DNA from: Spirochaetales bacterium
GTDB lineage: Bacteria > Spirochaetota > Spirochaetia > Sphaerochaetales > Sphaerochaetaceae
Direction of reading: 5' to 3'
DNA: 7,123 bases
NCBI GenBank assembly: GCA_012800465.1
Contig: JAAZJI010000085.1
Span: 1-7,123 of the forward strand
The translations under genes were made by a program, and so were the position numbers. The notes under the pieces are model-generated. The model saw only the letters and a list, made by a program, of their open reading frames with translations. It did not search any database and was not told where the DNA came from. Of the stretch, positions 1 to 5,738 are shown one piece after another. The first letter of the stretch is position 1; every line of letters begins with the position of its first letter.

Positions 1-1
1 C

Positions 2-139
2 AGGGTCTCCGCCGCCCTTGCGAAAAGACATGCCGAAACGGAATTTGAAAAGCATAGAATCGTTCAGGATCGAACGTACAGAAGCGATTTTGACAGATTT
101 TCAGCGCTTGAAAACCTGAAGCCCGCCCTCGACGAGTAA
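2..139 (+). CDS. C-terminal fragment of a RhuM-like protein (5' end outside window)
   Basis: One frame is open from the left edge to a TAA at 137-139 and gives the last 45 residues of a protein; the other two forward frames are not convincing. The tail has an AETEFEKHR stretch, then VQDRTYRSDFD. From memory this alternating charged/aromatic pattern resembles the C-terminus of virulence RhuM family proteins, a widespread accessory family often found in islands and near restriction or toxin-antitoxin genes. The biochemical function of that family is not established. Arginine codons here are AGA four times, AGG once and CGA once, whereas downstream genes favour CGC and CGG, and this stretch is visibly AT-richer. 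That suggests horizontal acquisition. The next gene starts about 50 bases downstream on the same strand. I am fairly sure it is coding and only moderately sure of the family. Confidence 0.55.
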   Translation, partial: RVSAALAKRHAETEFEKHRIVQDRTYRSDFDRFSALENLKPALDE

Positions 140-190
140 ATTGACGGAAGGACTCTGGACAACCGTTTGCTCATTGGCTACCGTGAATCC

Positions 191-1219
191 ATGGCCAAAG
201 TAAAAAAGAAACGCGTTCGCAGGAACCATCGCCTGAAACGGATTCTCCTGCTTTTCATCGGTGCGCTCATCCTCTGGGCGCTCGTCATCCTCTTCGCCCC
301 CGCCGACGACCCGTCCCTGATAGGAGCAGCCATTCCCGATCTGGAGCTTCCCTACTATGAAGAAGGTGCGATTGTCGTCTCCCATCCAGGGTATACCCTC
401 CGCTATGAGGAAGATCACGAACAGGCCTCCTGGGTCGCCTATCGGCTGACCCGGGCGGATCTCTACGGCGAGGCGGAGCGGAAGGACGACTTCCGGGCCG
501 ACCCCTCGATTCCCACCGGGTCGGCGACGCCGGACGATTATCGCGGAAGCGGCTACGACCGGGGGCACCTGATCCCCGCCGCGGACCTGGTCCGTAGCCG
601 GGAAGCGATGAGCGGCTCGTTCTACATGTCCAACATGAGCCCCCAGGAGCCCTCCTTCAACCGCGGCATCTGGGCGACGCTGGAGGCGGTGGTCCGGAAC
701 ATCGCCAACGTCGACCGCGCCATCTACGTGGTCACCGGCCCGGTGCTCACCGACGGGCCGTACAGGACGATCGGCAGAAACGGGGTCTCGGTCCCCAACC
801 GCTACTACAAGGTGATCCTCGACTACGAGGAGCCGACGCTGAAAGCGATCGGGTTCGTCCTGCCCAACAGGGAATCGAAAAAGGATGTGAGCGAGTTCGC
901 CCTGACGGTCCGGGAGGTCGAGGAGCTCACCGGCCTGGATTTCTTCCACCGCCTCCCCGATCAAATCGAAGAGGAGCTGGAGACGAGCCTCGACCTGGCG
1001 CTCTGGGATCTCACCCCCTTCCAGGTGACCGCCAAGGCGAAGGCGGAGTTCATCGAATCGGGCGGATCTCTCCCTTCCTCGGAGAAACCGGGGGTGCATG
1101 CGGTCGTCCTGGATACGCTGAACCGGGTTCTCTACATCATCCGAAGGGAAAGCATCGCGCTTTTGGAGGATGCGGTCGGGAAAGGAACCCTGAAACAGGT
1201 GGCACCCTTCCTCTATTGA
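191..1219 (+). CDS. Membrane-anchored DNA/RNA non-specific endonuclease (NUC1/NucA family)
   Basis: This 342-residue protein is a metal-dependent beta-beta-alpha-metal sugar non-specific nuclease that cleaves DNA and RNA. Residues 1-16 are highly basic. One hydrophobic helix follows at about 18-37, predicting a signal anchor with the enzyme outside the cytoplasmic membrane. The nuclease domain covers about 65-275. It has the DRGH signature at 123-126 (His126 the expected general base), SNMSPQ at 147-152 and FNRGIW at 156-161, whose Asn157 should bind the catalytic magnesium. The typical VTGP strand is at 181-184 and VPNRYYKV at 201-208. All key residues are intact. About 65 residues beyond the usual domain (277-342) are unassigned. 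The start is uncertain. ATG 191 gives a clean basic N-terminus but has no clear Shine-Dalgarno; TTG 167 would add eight residues and has GGAAGGA at 146-152, with a long 14-base spacing. Likely roles are nucleic-acid scavenging or defence. Confidence 0.9.
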   Translation: MAKVKKKRVRRNHRLKRILLLFIGALILWALVILFAPADDPSLIGAAIPDLELPYYEEGAIVVSHPGYTLRYEEDHEQASWVAYRLTRADLYGEAERKDDFRADPSIPTGSATPDDYRGSGYDRGHLIPAADLVRSREAMSGSFYMSNMSPQEPSFNRGIWATLEAVVRNIANVDRAIYVVTGPVLTDGPYRTIGRNGVSVPNRYYKVILDYEEPTLKAIGFVLPNRESKKDVSEFALTVREVEELTGLDFFHRLPDQIEEELETSLDLALWDLTPFQVTAKAKAEFIESGGSLPSSEKPGVHAVVLDTLNRVLYIIRRESIALLEDAVGKGTLKQVAPFLY

Positions 1220-1227
1220 CAGTGACA

Positions 1228-1243
1228 GCCGGCGAACGCCGGC
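1228..1243. terminator. GC-rich hairpin between convergent genes
   Basis: A perfect inverted repeat GCCGGC-GAAC-GCCGGC lies nine bases after the endonuclease stop and 27 bases beyond the stop of the opposing P-loop gene. Its position between two convergent genes suggests a shared transcription end. Neither side has a proper T-run (only CGTCTTG on the plus side), so it is not a classic intrinsic terminator and might only stabilise the 3' ends. Confidence 0.4.
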
Positions 1244-1270
1244 CGTCTTGAAGGGAATCCGCTGAATCTC

Positions 1271-1978
1271 CTACTTTGAGATCAGCATCGTCTTCGGGTC
1301 GAGGCTCACCCCCATCGGCTTGTCCATGATGTCGCCGGGGGCCTTCACCGCGGTCATGACGACCTTGTCCAGCTCCTCGCTGTAGACGAGCCCGATCAGG
1401 ACGTCGATCAGATCCACGTACTTCGCCATCGAGTCGGGGACGCCATATTTATCATAGACCGCGTCGGAGCGGACCGGCGAGACGCTGAACCACACCTCGA
1501 GGTTCATCTTCTGGGCGAACTCCTTGATCTTCCGGACATCCTCCTCCGCCGCGACGGTCAGCTTGTATCCGTCGAAGAGGATCGCATCCGCCTTGAACGA
1601 ACCGTGCCTGATCAGGGTCTCCAGGCTGGAAAGGACCTTGTCGATCGTCACGTTCTCCTGACTGAAGTTCATGACGACCCGATTGGAAAGAATATTGTTG
1701 TATACCGTCGCCGCGTCGTCGAGGCTTCGTCCTTCAGCCACCTCCCGGAACACTTCCTTGTACCAATTGATGACGTGCTCGACGTTTCCCGAGAAGGAGA
1801 CGTGAATCACATACTCGCCATGCAGGAGGCGATCGGTGGCCAGATGCACCAGACAGGCGGTCTTTCCGACCCCATGGCGTGATACGAGCACCCCGAGGTT
1901 TCCCCGACCCAGCCCGCCGCCGAGAGATTCATCGAAGACGCGAAGGGGGCTCAATGCGTTCAACTCATGTATTTCCAT
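1271..1978 (-). CDS. RecA/KaiC-like P-loop NTPase-fold protein, single domain
   Basis: This 235-residue protein has the layout of one RecA/KaiC/RadA-type domain. A short N-terminal lead with LGGGLGRG at 19-26 recalls the KaiC 'D-x-x-x-G-G-G-l-x-x-G' entry. The Walker A is at 33-40 (SRHGVGKT), with serine in the first position where glycine or alanine is usual. The hydrophobic Walker B strand DAILFD is at 131-136. After the beta strand VIHVSFS (57-63), where KaiC proteins carry catalytic glutamates (FEE), this protein reads FSGN, so hydrolysis may be impaired. No DNA-binding domain, signal peptide or membrane segment is visible. The start is well supported: AGGAGGA (minus strand, 1985-1991) sits six bases upstream of the ATG. 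The gene lies 123 bases downstream of EF-G on the same strand, behind a terminator-like hairpin, and has a candidate promoter of its own. Function unknown; an ATP-binding sensor or signalling protein is possible. Confidence 0.75.
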   Translation of the reverse strand: MEIHELNALSPLRVFDESLGGGLGRGNLGVLVSRHGVGKTACLVHLATDRLLHGEYVIHVSFSGNVEHVINWYKEVFREVAEGRSLDDAATVYNNILSNRVVMNFSQENVTIDKVLSSLETLIRHGSFKADAILFDGYKLTVAAEEDVRKIKEFAQKMNLEVWFSVSPVRSDAVYDKYGVPDSMAKYVDLIDVLIGLVYSEELDKVVMTAVKAPGDIMDKPMGVSLDPKTMLISK

Positions 1979-2013
1979 CTACAGTCCTCCTATACCGAAG
2001 TGGTTCTGCTTTC

Positions 2014-2019
2014 AGTATA
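2014..2019 (-). promoter_or_regulatory. Candidate -10 element for the P-loop gene
   Basis: The minus strand reads TATACT here (5 of 6 matches to TATAAT), about 35 bases upstream of the ATG at 1978 and outside the strong Shine-Dalgarno. A well-matched -35 at the right distance is absent: the hexamer 17 bases upstream is TATCAA. This is a weak candidate, supported mainly by the terminator-like hairpin just upstream that would separate this gene from EF-G. Confidence 0.3.
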
Positions 2020-2060
2020 CAACGAAACATCCCACTTTGATACTTATTTACAAACGGAAG

Positions 2061-2086
2061 GACCCCGGAAGATCTCTCCCGGGGCC
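2061..2086 (-). terminator. Probable intrinsic terminator of the EF-G gene
   Basis: On the minus strand an eight-pair stem (GGCCCCGG with CCGGGGTC, one G-T wobble) encloses a ten-base loop, 15 bases after the EF-G stop. It is followed by CTTCCGTTTGT, a broken, weak T-rich tail. Position and strand fit an EF-G terminator. The imperfect tail could allow partial read-through into the P-loop gene. Confidence 0.5.
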
Positions 2087-2101
2087 CCTGCCTGCCGTCA
2101 T

Positions 2102-4210
2102 TCATTTCTGCGCCTGGCGCCGCTTCTCCGCGTACTCCCTGCGCAGGTCTTCGGTGACCGAGGCCGGCACCCTCCCATACTTTCCGAGCTCCATCGTGAA
2201 CTCGCCCTTCCCCTGGGTCAGCGAACGGAGGACCGTCGAGTACCCGAACATCTCCGAAAGGGGAACCTCGGCGAAGACCGTCGAGACCTGGTTGTCCTCG
2301 TTGGAGGAGATGATCACCCCGCGCCGCTGGTTGATCGAAGCGAACACGCTTCCCTGAAACTCGTTGGGCGCGACGACCTCCACCTTCATGATCGGCTCGA
2401 GGATCACCGGCTTCGCATTTTCGAACGCCTCGCGGAACGCCCCCAGGGCGGCGGTCTGGAACGCCTGGTCCGAGGAGTCCACCGCGTGGTACGCCCCGTC
2501 GTTGATTACCGCCCGGACCCCGATGATCGGGAACCCGACCTGCGTCCCCTTCTTCATCGCCAGCTGGAAACCCTTGTCGCAGGAGGGGATGAACTCGGTG
2601 GGGATCGTTCCCCCCTTGATCTCATCGACGAACTCGTAATCGACATCCTCCCCCTCGTCCCCCGTGGAAACAAGCGGTTCGATGTATCCGGCGACCTTCG
2701 CATATTGGCCCGAACCGCCGGTCTGCTTCTTGTGGGTGTAGACGAAGTCCGCCCGCCGGGTGATCGCCTCCCGGTATGCGACCTCCGGCTGCCCCACTTC
2801 GACGAGCGCCTTGTACTCCCGTTTCATCCGCTCCACGTACACCTCGAGGTGCAGTTCGCCCATCCCCTGGATGATCGTCTGGTTGGACTCGGGATCAACG
2901 AAGGTGCGGAAGGTCGGATCCTCCTTGGTAAACCGGTTCAGGGCCTTCGCCATGTTGTCGGAGGCTTTCTTGTCGACGGGGAGGACCGCCAACGAGATGA
3001 CCGGTTTCGGCACATACATCGAGCTCATCGAATAGTTCAGCTTCGGATCGCAGAACGTGTCGCCGCTGGCGCAGTCGATCCCGAAGAGCGCCGCGATCTC
3101 GCCGCAGCCCGCTTCGCTTAAGTCCTCCATCGTATCGGCGTGCATCCGGATCAGCCGCCCCACCCGGAACTTCCGCCGGGTCCGGGTGTTGTAGAGCTCG
3201 TCCCCCTTGCGGATCTTTCCCTGATAGACGCGGATGTAGGTCAGCTGCCCGTACTGGCCGTCCTCGAGCTTGAACGCGAGGGCCACCGTCGGCAGATCCT
3301 CATCGGAAACGAGGACGACCTCCTCTTCATCGTTGTCCAGATCGAGGGCGACGTTGGTGACATCGGCGGGATTGGGCAGATAGTCGACCACCGCATCCAG
3401 AAGCGGGGGGATCCCCTTGTTCTTGTACGCGGACCCCATGAACACGGGAACCATCTCGAGGTTGATCGTCGCCTCCCGGATCGCCTTGACCAGGATCTCC
3501 TCGGTGACCGCGTCCTCAAGCATCGCCTCCATCAGAGCGTCGCTGGAGAGCGAGACTCCGTCAAGCAGCTCCTCGCGCTTTTCTTGCGCTTCGGAAAGCA
3601 GCCCGGGAGGAATCTCCGCCTCGCGCAGCTGGTCCTGATTCGGACCGGCGTCGAAGTAGAGGGCCTTCATCGTGACGAGGTCCACCACCCCTTCCAACCG
3701 GTCCTCGAGACCGATCGGGATCTGCATCAGGAGGGCGTTCAGCCCCAGCTTCTCGATGAGCTGGTTCTTCACTTTATAGGGGTTGGCCCCGGTGCGGTCG
3801 CACTTGTTCACGAAGGCGATCCGGGGGACCTTGTAGCGCTTCATCTGCCGGTCGACCGTGATCGACTGGCTCTGCACCCCGCCGACGGAGCACAGAACGA
3901 GGATCGCCCCGTCGAGGACCCGCAGGGAGCGCTCGACCTCGATCGTGAAGTCGACGTGGCCGGGGGTGTCGATCACGTTGATCTCGTTCCCCTTCCACAC
4001 GACGTTCGTCGCCGCACTCGCGATCGTGATGCCCCGTTCGCGCTCGAGCTCCATGCTGTCCATCGTGGCGCCGACGCCATCCTTTCCCCGGACCTCGTGG
4101 ATCGTGTGGATCTTGTTCGTATAGTAGAGGATCCGCTCGGAAAGAGTCGTCTTTCCCGAGTCGATATGGGCGCTGATCCCGATATTCCTCAAGTGTCGCA
4201 AGTCAGTCAT
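2102..4210 (-). CDS. fusA: Translation elongation factor G, mitochondrial/spirochaetal EF-G1 type
   Basis: This 702-residue cytoplasmic GTPase drives tRNA-mRNA translocation on the ribosome. The G domain has G1 AHIDSGKT (14-21), switch I RGIT (60-63), G3 DTPGH (81-85), G4 NKCD (135-138) and G5 GSA (259-261). Domain II begins about 305. Domain III covers roughly 400-475, including [11 protein letters not shown]. Domain IV holds GGSGQYAKV (498-506) and the decoding-site tip [14 protein letters not shown] (571-584), with the functionally important His near 575. Domain V with SINQRRG ends the protein. Length is normal and all motifs are intact, so it should be active. The serine in HIDSGKTT (classical FusA has alanine), [14 protein letters not shown] and [12 protein letters not shown] match the mtEFG1/spdEFG1 lineage. 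The gene stands alone: no rpsL, rpsG or tuf nearby. A GAGG at minus-strand 4221-4224 is a modest ribosome site. The symbol is given by function; spdEFG1 would be the lineage name. Confidence 0.97.
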   Translation of the reverse strand: MTDLRHLRNIGISAHIDSGKTTLSERILYYTNKIHTIHEVRGKDGVGATMDSMELERERGITIASAATNVVWKGNEINVIDTPGHVDFTIEVERSLRVLDGAILVLCSVGGVQSQSITVDRQMKRYKVPRIAFVNKCDRTGANPYKVKNQLIEKLGLNALLMQIPIGLEDRLEGVVDLVTMKALYFDAGPNQDQLREAEIPPGLLSEAQEKREELLDGVSLSSDALMEAMLEDAVTEEILVKAIREATINLEMVPVFMGSAYKNKGIPPLLDAVVDYLPNPADVTNVALDLDNDEEEVVLVSDEDLPTVALAFKLEDGQYGQLTYIRVYQGKIRKGDELYNTRTRRKFRVGRLIRMHADTMEDLSEAGCGEIAALFGIDCASGDTFCDPKLNYSMSSMYVPKPVISLAVLPVDKKASDNMAKALNRFTKEDPTFRTFVDPESNQTIIQGMGELHLEVYVERMKREYKALVEVGQPEVAYREAITRRADFVYTHKKQTGGSGQYAKVAGYIEPLVSTGDEGEDVDYEFVDEIKGGTIPTEFIPSCDKGFQLAMKKGTQVGFPIIGVRAVINDGAYHAVDSSDQAFQTAALGAFREAFENAKPVILEPIMKVEVVAPNEFQGSVFASINQRRGVIISSNEDNQVSTVFAEVPLSEMFGYSTVLRSLTQGKGEFTMELGKYGRVPASVTEDLRREYAEKRRQAQK

Positions 4211-4293
4211 GCTTCCAATTCCTCTATGTTCTTCGAATGATGATTCAACGGTATGCGTCGTGGCCGAAAGAGGCCGATGTCGTAGAGTTCAAC

Positions 4294-4322
4294 CCTATAA
4301 GGAGATGGGTCCAAAACACCAA
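4294..4322 (-). promoter_or_regulatory. Candidate promoter for EF-G
   Basis: On the minus strand, TTGGTG (4317-4322) and TATAGG (4294-4299) are separated by exactly 17 bases. Matches to the sigma-70 consensus are 3/6 and 4/6. An A-run (minus strand of 4343-4348) lies further upstream and could act as an UP-like element. The predicted leader to the EF-G ATG would be about 75 bases. The call rests on spacing and position. Confidence 0.35.
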
Positions 4323-4348
4323 GAGATACTACACCATCTCTCTTTTTT
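4322..4348 (+). terminator. Terminator-like hairpin with six-T tail upstream of the HIT gene
   Basis: AGAGAT (4322-4327) pairs with ATCTCT (4336-4341) around an eight-base loop and is followed by C and six T residues. The shape is that of an intrinsic terminator on the plus strand, although the stem is short and AT-rich. No plus-strand gene precedes it, since EF-G diverges. It could end a short RNA or leader, block antisense transcription out of EF-G, or have no role as RNA: the A-run on the other strand may serve the EF-G promoter. Confidence 0.4.
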
Positions 4349-4369
4349 GTTCAATCCCCGCGACAGCTG

Positions 4370-4378
4370 TGGTATACT
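4370..4378 (+). promoter_or_regulatory. Extended -10 promoter for the HIT/cysteine-protein operon
   Basis: TGG-TATACT is a good extended -10 (TGn plus 5 of 6 hexamer matches). The -35 region is weak (TTCAAT 17 bases upstream, or TTGTTC at 20), as is common for extended -10 promoters. Start of transcription would fall near 4385, only about ten bases before the HIT ATG and at the start of the GGAGGTG ribosome site (4384-4390). The leader would be very short. Confidence 0.5.
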
Positions 4379-4394
4379 TTGTCGGAGGTGTGCC

Positions 4395-4799
4395 ATGGAG
4401 ACTGTTTTTACAAAGATCCGAGCGGGGGCCATTCCGTCCGCAAAGGTGTATGAGGACGAGATCTGCTTCGTGATTCTCGATATCAACCCGGTGAACAAGG
4501 GGCACCTTCTGGTCATCACCAACGAAGTGTACCCCACCCTGGCCGATACCCCCGACGAGGTGCTGTCCCACCTGCTCGTGGTCGCCAAGAAGGCCGACGC
4601 CAAGCTGCGGGAGGTGCTCGGTTGCGCCGCCACCAACCTGGTGGTCAACAACGGCAAGGCGAGCGGACAGGAGATCCCCCACCTCCATCTGCACGTCATC
4701 CCCCGCTATGCCGATGACGGCAAGCGCCTGACCTTCCCCAAGACGCGCTATGACGAGGGGGAGCTCGCAGACCTGGGCAGGCGGCTGGAGTTCGAGTGA
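4395..4799 (+). CDS. HIT-family nucleotide-binding protein (HinT-like)
   Basis: This 134-residue cytoplasmic protein has the histidine triad fold. HLHLH at 96-100 followed by VIPR is the signature, with the middle His98 the expected nucleophile. FVILDINPVNKGHLLVI (25-41) and NLVVNNGKASGQEIPH (81-96) are the other conserved blocks. Family members hydrolyse purine nucleoside phosphoramidates, adenylated amines or dinucleoside polyphosphates; which substrate applies here cannot be read from sequence. Many bacterial relatives begin C-x-x-C-K-I and bind zinc there; this one reads T-V-F-T-K-I, so that site is missing. Length is typical. The ATG at 4395 is chosen over in-frame upstream starts because GGAGGTG (4384-4390) lies four bases before it and homology begins there. 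The stop overlaps the next start as TGATG, so the two are translationally coupled. Confidence 0.93.
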   Translation: METVFTKIRAGAIPSAKVYEDEICFVILDINPVNKGHLLVITNEVYPTLADTPDEVLSHLLVVAKKADAKLREVLGCAATNLVVNNGKASGQEIPHLHLHVIPRYADDGKRLTFPKTRYDEGELADLGRRLEFE

Positions 4800-5077
4800 T
4801 GCGCAGCTGCTCCCACTGCTCGACGACGATCGATTCCACGCTTTCGATCGGATACGCCACCCTGTGTCCGAACTGCTCCGAGCCCCTGCACAGCTGCGTC
4901 AACTGCCGCTTTTACTCCCCGGGCTCCTACCACGACTGCGCCGAGCACGTCGAGGAGTTCATCAGCGACAAGAAGAAGGCGAACTACTGCGACTCCTTCG
5001 TCCTGGGGGCCAACCGCCAGGGGAAGAAGAAGAACGACGAAGCCCGAAAGAAGGCGGAAGCGCTCTTCTCCTTCTAG
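4799..5077 (+). CDS. Small eight-cysteine putative zinc-binding protein
   Basis: This 92-residue protein has cysteines at 4, 7, 23, 26, 33, 36, 47 and 64. C4-x-x-C7 with C23-x-x-C26 looks like a zinc ribbon. C33-x-x-C36 with C47 and C64 may form a second site. The second half (CVNCRFYSPGSYHDC, then DKKKANYCDSF) resembles a conserved uncharacterised bacterial family that I recognise by pattern but cannot name. Residues 73-88 are lysine-rich. No signal peptide or membrane helix is visible. The ATG overlaps the HIT stop as TGATG, with GGAG (4787-4790) inside the HIT gene as its ribosome site; a GTG one codon earlier is less likely. The tight coupling suggests joint production with the HIT protein. 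Possible roles are nucleic-acid binding or zinc handling; both are guesses. The gene ends tail to tail with the HdeD gene. Confidence 0.85.
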   Translation: MRSCSHCSTTIDSTLSIGYATLCPNCSEPLHSCVNCRFYSPGSYHDCAEHVEEFISDKKKANYCDSFVLGANRQGKKKNDEARKKAEALFSF

Positions 5078-5664
5078 GACTCGAGAATCTCGGCCTCCCC
5101 TTCGATCGTCTTCCCCTCTTCGCCCTTCAGCGAGCGGCGGGCGATGAGCGAAGCGATGATGAAGTAGAGCCCGATCGCGATCACAAGAATCCCCACCCCT
5201 TTCAACAGCACCGTTCCGATTTGTCTGGGAAAGAAGAAGAGCAGCAGCGAGAGGATCAGGCTGATCAGGGCGTCCCCGATCAGAGGCGAGAAGGCGATGT
5301 CGAGCTTCCGGATCGCTACGAGGTTGATGATCGAAACGATTCCGCTGAAGAGAAGCTCCGTCGCGATGATGTAGAGCAGGACCAGGAAGCTGAGGTCGGC
5401 GACGAGGATCGGCAGGATCAGAGCGACCACCCCCAGAAGGAGAGTGAGCAGCGCCTTGGCGAGGGTCGCGGGCCTGAGCCGGGGACCGAGCCGGTAGGAC
5501 TTGAGCCCCAGCAGGGTGGCGAACCCCGAACCGATCATATACACCCCGAGCAGCGAGACGAAGATCCTCTTGAACGACTCCTCCTGGAAGATCAGGAAGA
5601 CGCCCAAGCCCAATATCAATACCCCGACGACCGCCCCGAGGGCCCAGTGACGTTTCTTCTTCAT
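5074..5664 (-). CDS. HdeD/DUF308-family six-helix membrane protein
   Basis: This 196-residue inner-membrane protein has six hydrophobic segments at about 6-26, 33-54, 69-88, 92-116, 128-146 and 152-174, in three hairpin-like pairs. This is the arrangement of the HdeD/DUF308 family, named for E. coli HdeD, which is linked to acid resistance. The molecular activity of the family is not known. Short basic loops (KSYRLGPRLR at 55-64) and a charged acidic tail (about 180-196) flank the core. The start at 5664 (MKKKRHW) is preferred over a longer in-frame one at 5715: AAGGAGA lies just upstream of it on the minus strand, and the longer N-terminus would run through the intergenic promoter region. 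Its stop overlaps the stop of the converging cysteine-protein gene. It diverges from the HAD gene. Confidence 0.85.
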   Translation of the reverse strand: MKKKRHWALGAVVGVLILGLGVFLIFQEESFKRIFVSLLGVYMIGSGFATLLGLKSYRLGPRLRPATLAKALLTLLLGVVALILPILVADLSFLVLLYIIATELLFSGIVSIINLVAIRKLDIAFSPLIGDALISLILSLLLFFFPRQIGTVLLKGVGILVIAIGLYFIIASLIARRSLKGEEGKTIEGEAEILES

Positions 5665-5674
5665 CACGCTCTCC

Positions 5675-5703
5675 TTGTACAAGCTTTCCCTGATGTGTAT
5701 GGT
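5675..5703 (+). promoter_or_regulatory. Candidate promoter for the HAD phosphatase
   Basis: TTGTAC (5675-5680) and TATGGT (5698-5703) are 17 bases apart, with 3/6 and 4/6 matches. They lie 36 bases upstream of the HAD ATG. The call rests on spacing and position; sequence matches are modest. Confidence 0.35.
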
Positions 5704-5727
5704 ACTTCGTAGCAATCCGCAAGTAAA
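5699..5727 (-). promoter_or_regulatory. Candidate promoter for the HdeD-like gene
   Basis: On the minus strand, TTTACT (5722-5727) and TACCAT (5699-5704) are 17 bases apart, each with 4/6 matches. The -10 overlaps the -10 proposed for the divergent HAD gene, so the two could not be occupied at once. Weak on sequence alone. Confidence 0.3.
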
Positions 5728-5738
5728 GGAGTCAAGAC

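Noticed and set aside
101..1099. Long minus-strand open frame of 332 codons opposite the nuclease
   Set aside because: The plus-strand protein has intact nuclease motifs. The reverse product is rich in arginine, glycine and valine with no recognisable domain, as expected of a shadow in GC-rich DNA.
1967..3121. Plus-strand open frame of 384 codons opposite EF-G
   Set aside because: It is antisense to a well-conserved EF-G. Its product is arginine/leucine/aspartate-rich and low in recognisable features.
3140..4240. Plus-strand open frame of 366 codons opposite the EF-G N-terminus
   Set aside because: It is a shadow of the conserved G domain, with a histidine/aspartate/leucine-rich product and no ribosome site.
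4262..4275. GGCC-GAAAGA-GGCC hairpin in the EF-G leader
   Set aside because: The stem is only four pairs and does not extend. Such short matches are frequent in GC-rich DNA, so no riboswitch or regulatory role is claimed.
4237..4473. Possible small 78-codon gene upstream of HIT
   Set aside because: It runs through the promoter and hairpin region and into HIT in another frame, and has no good ribosome site.
4748..5722. Long open frames on both strands across the cysteine-protein and HdeD-like genes
   Set aside because: Both span two converging real genes and their junction. Their products are highly charged and repetitive, while the chosen genes have good ribosome sites and recognisable families.
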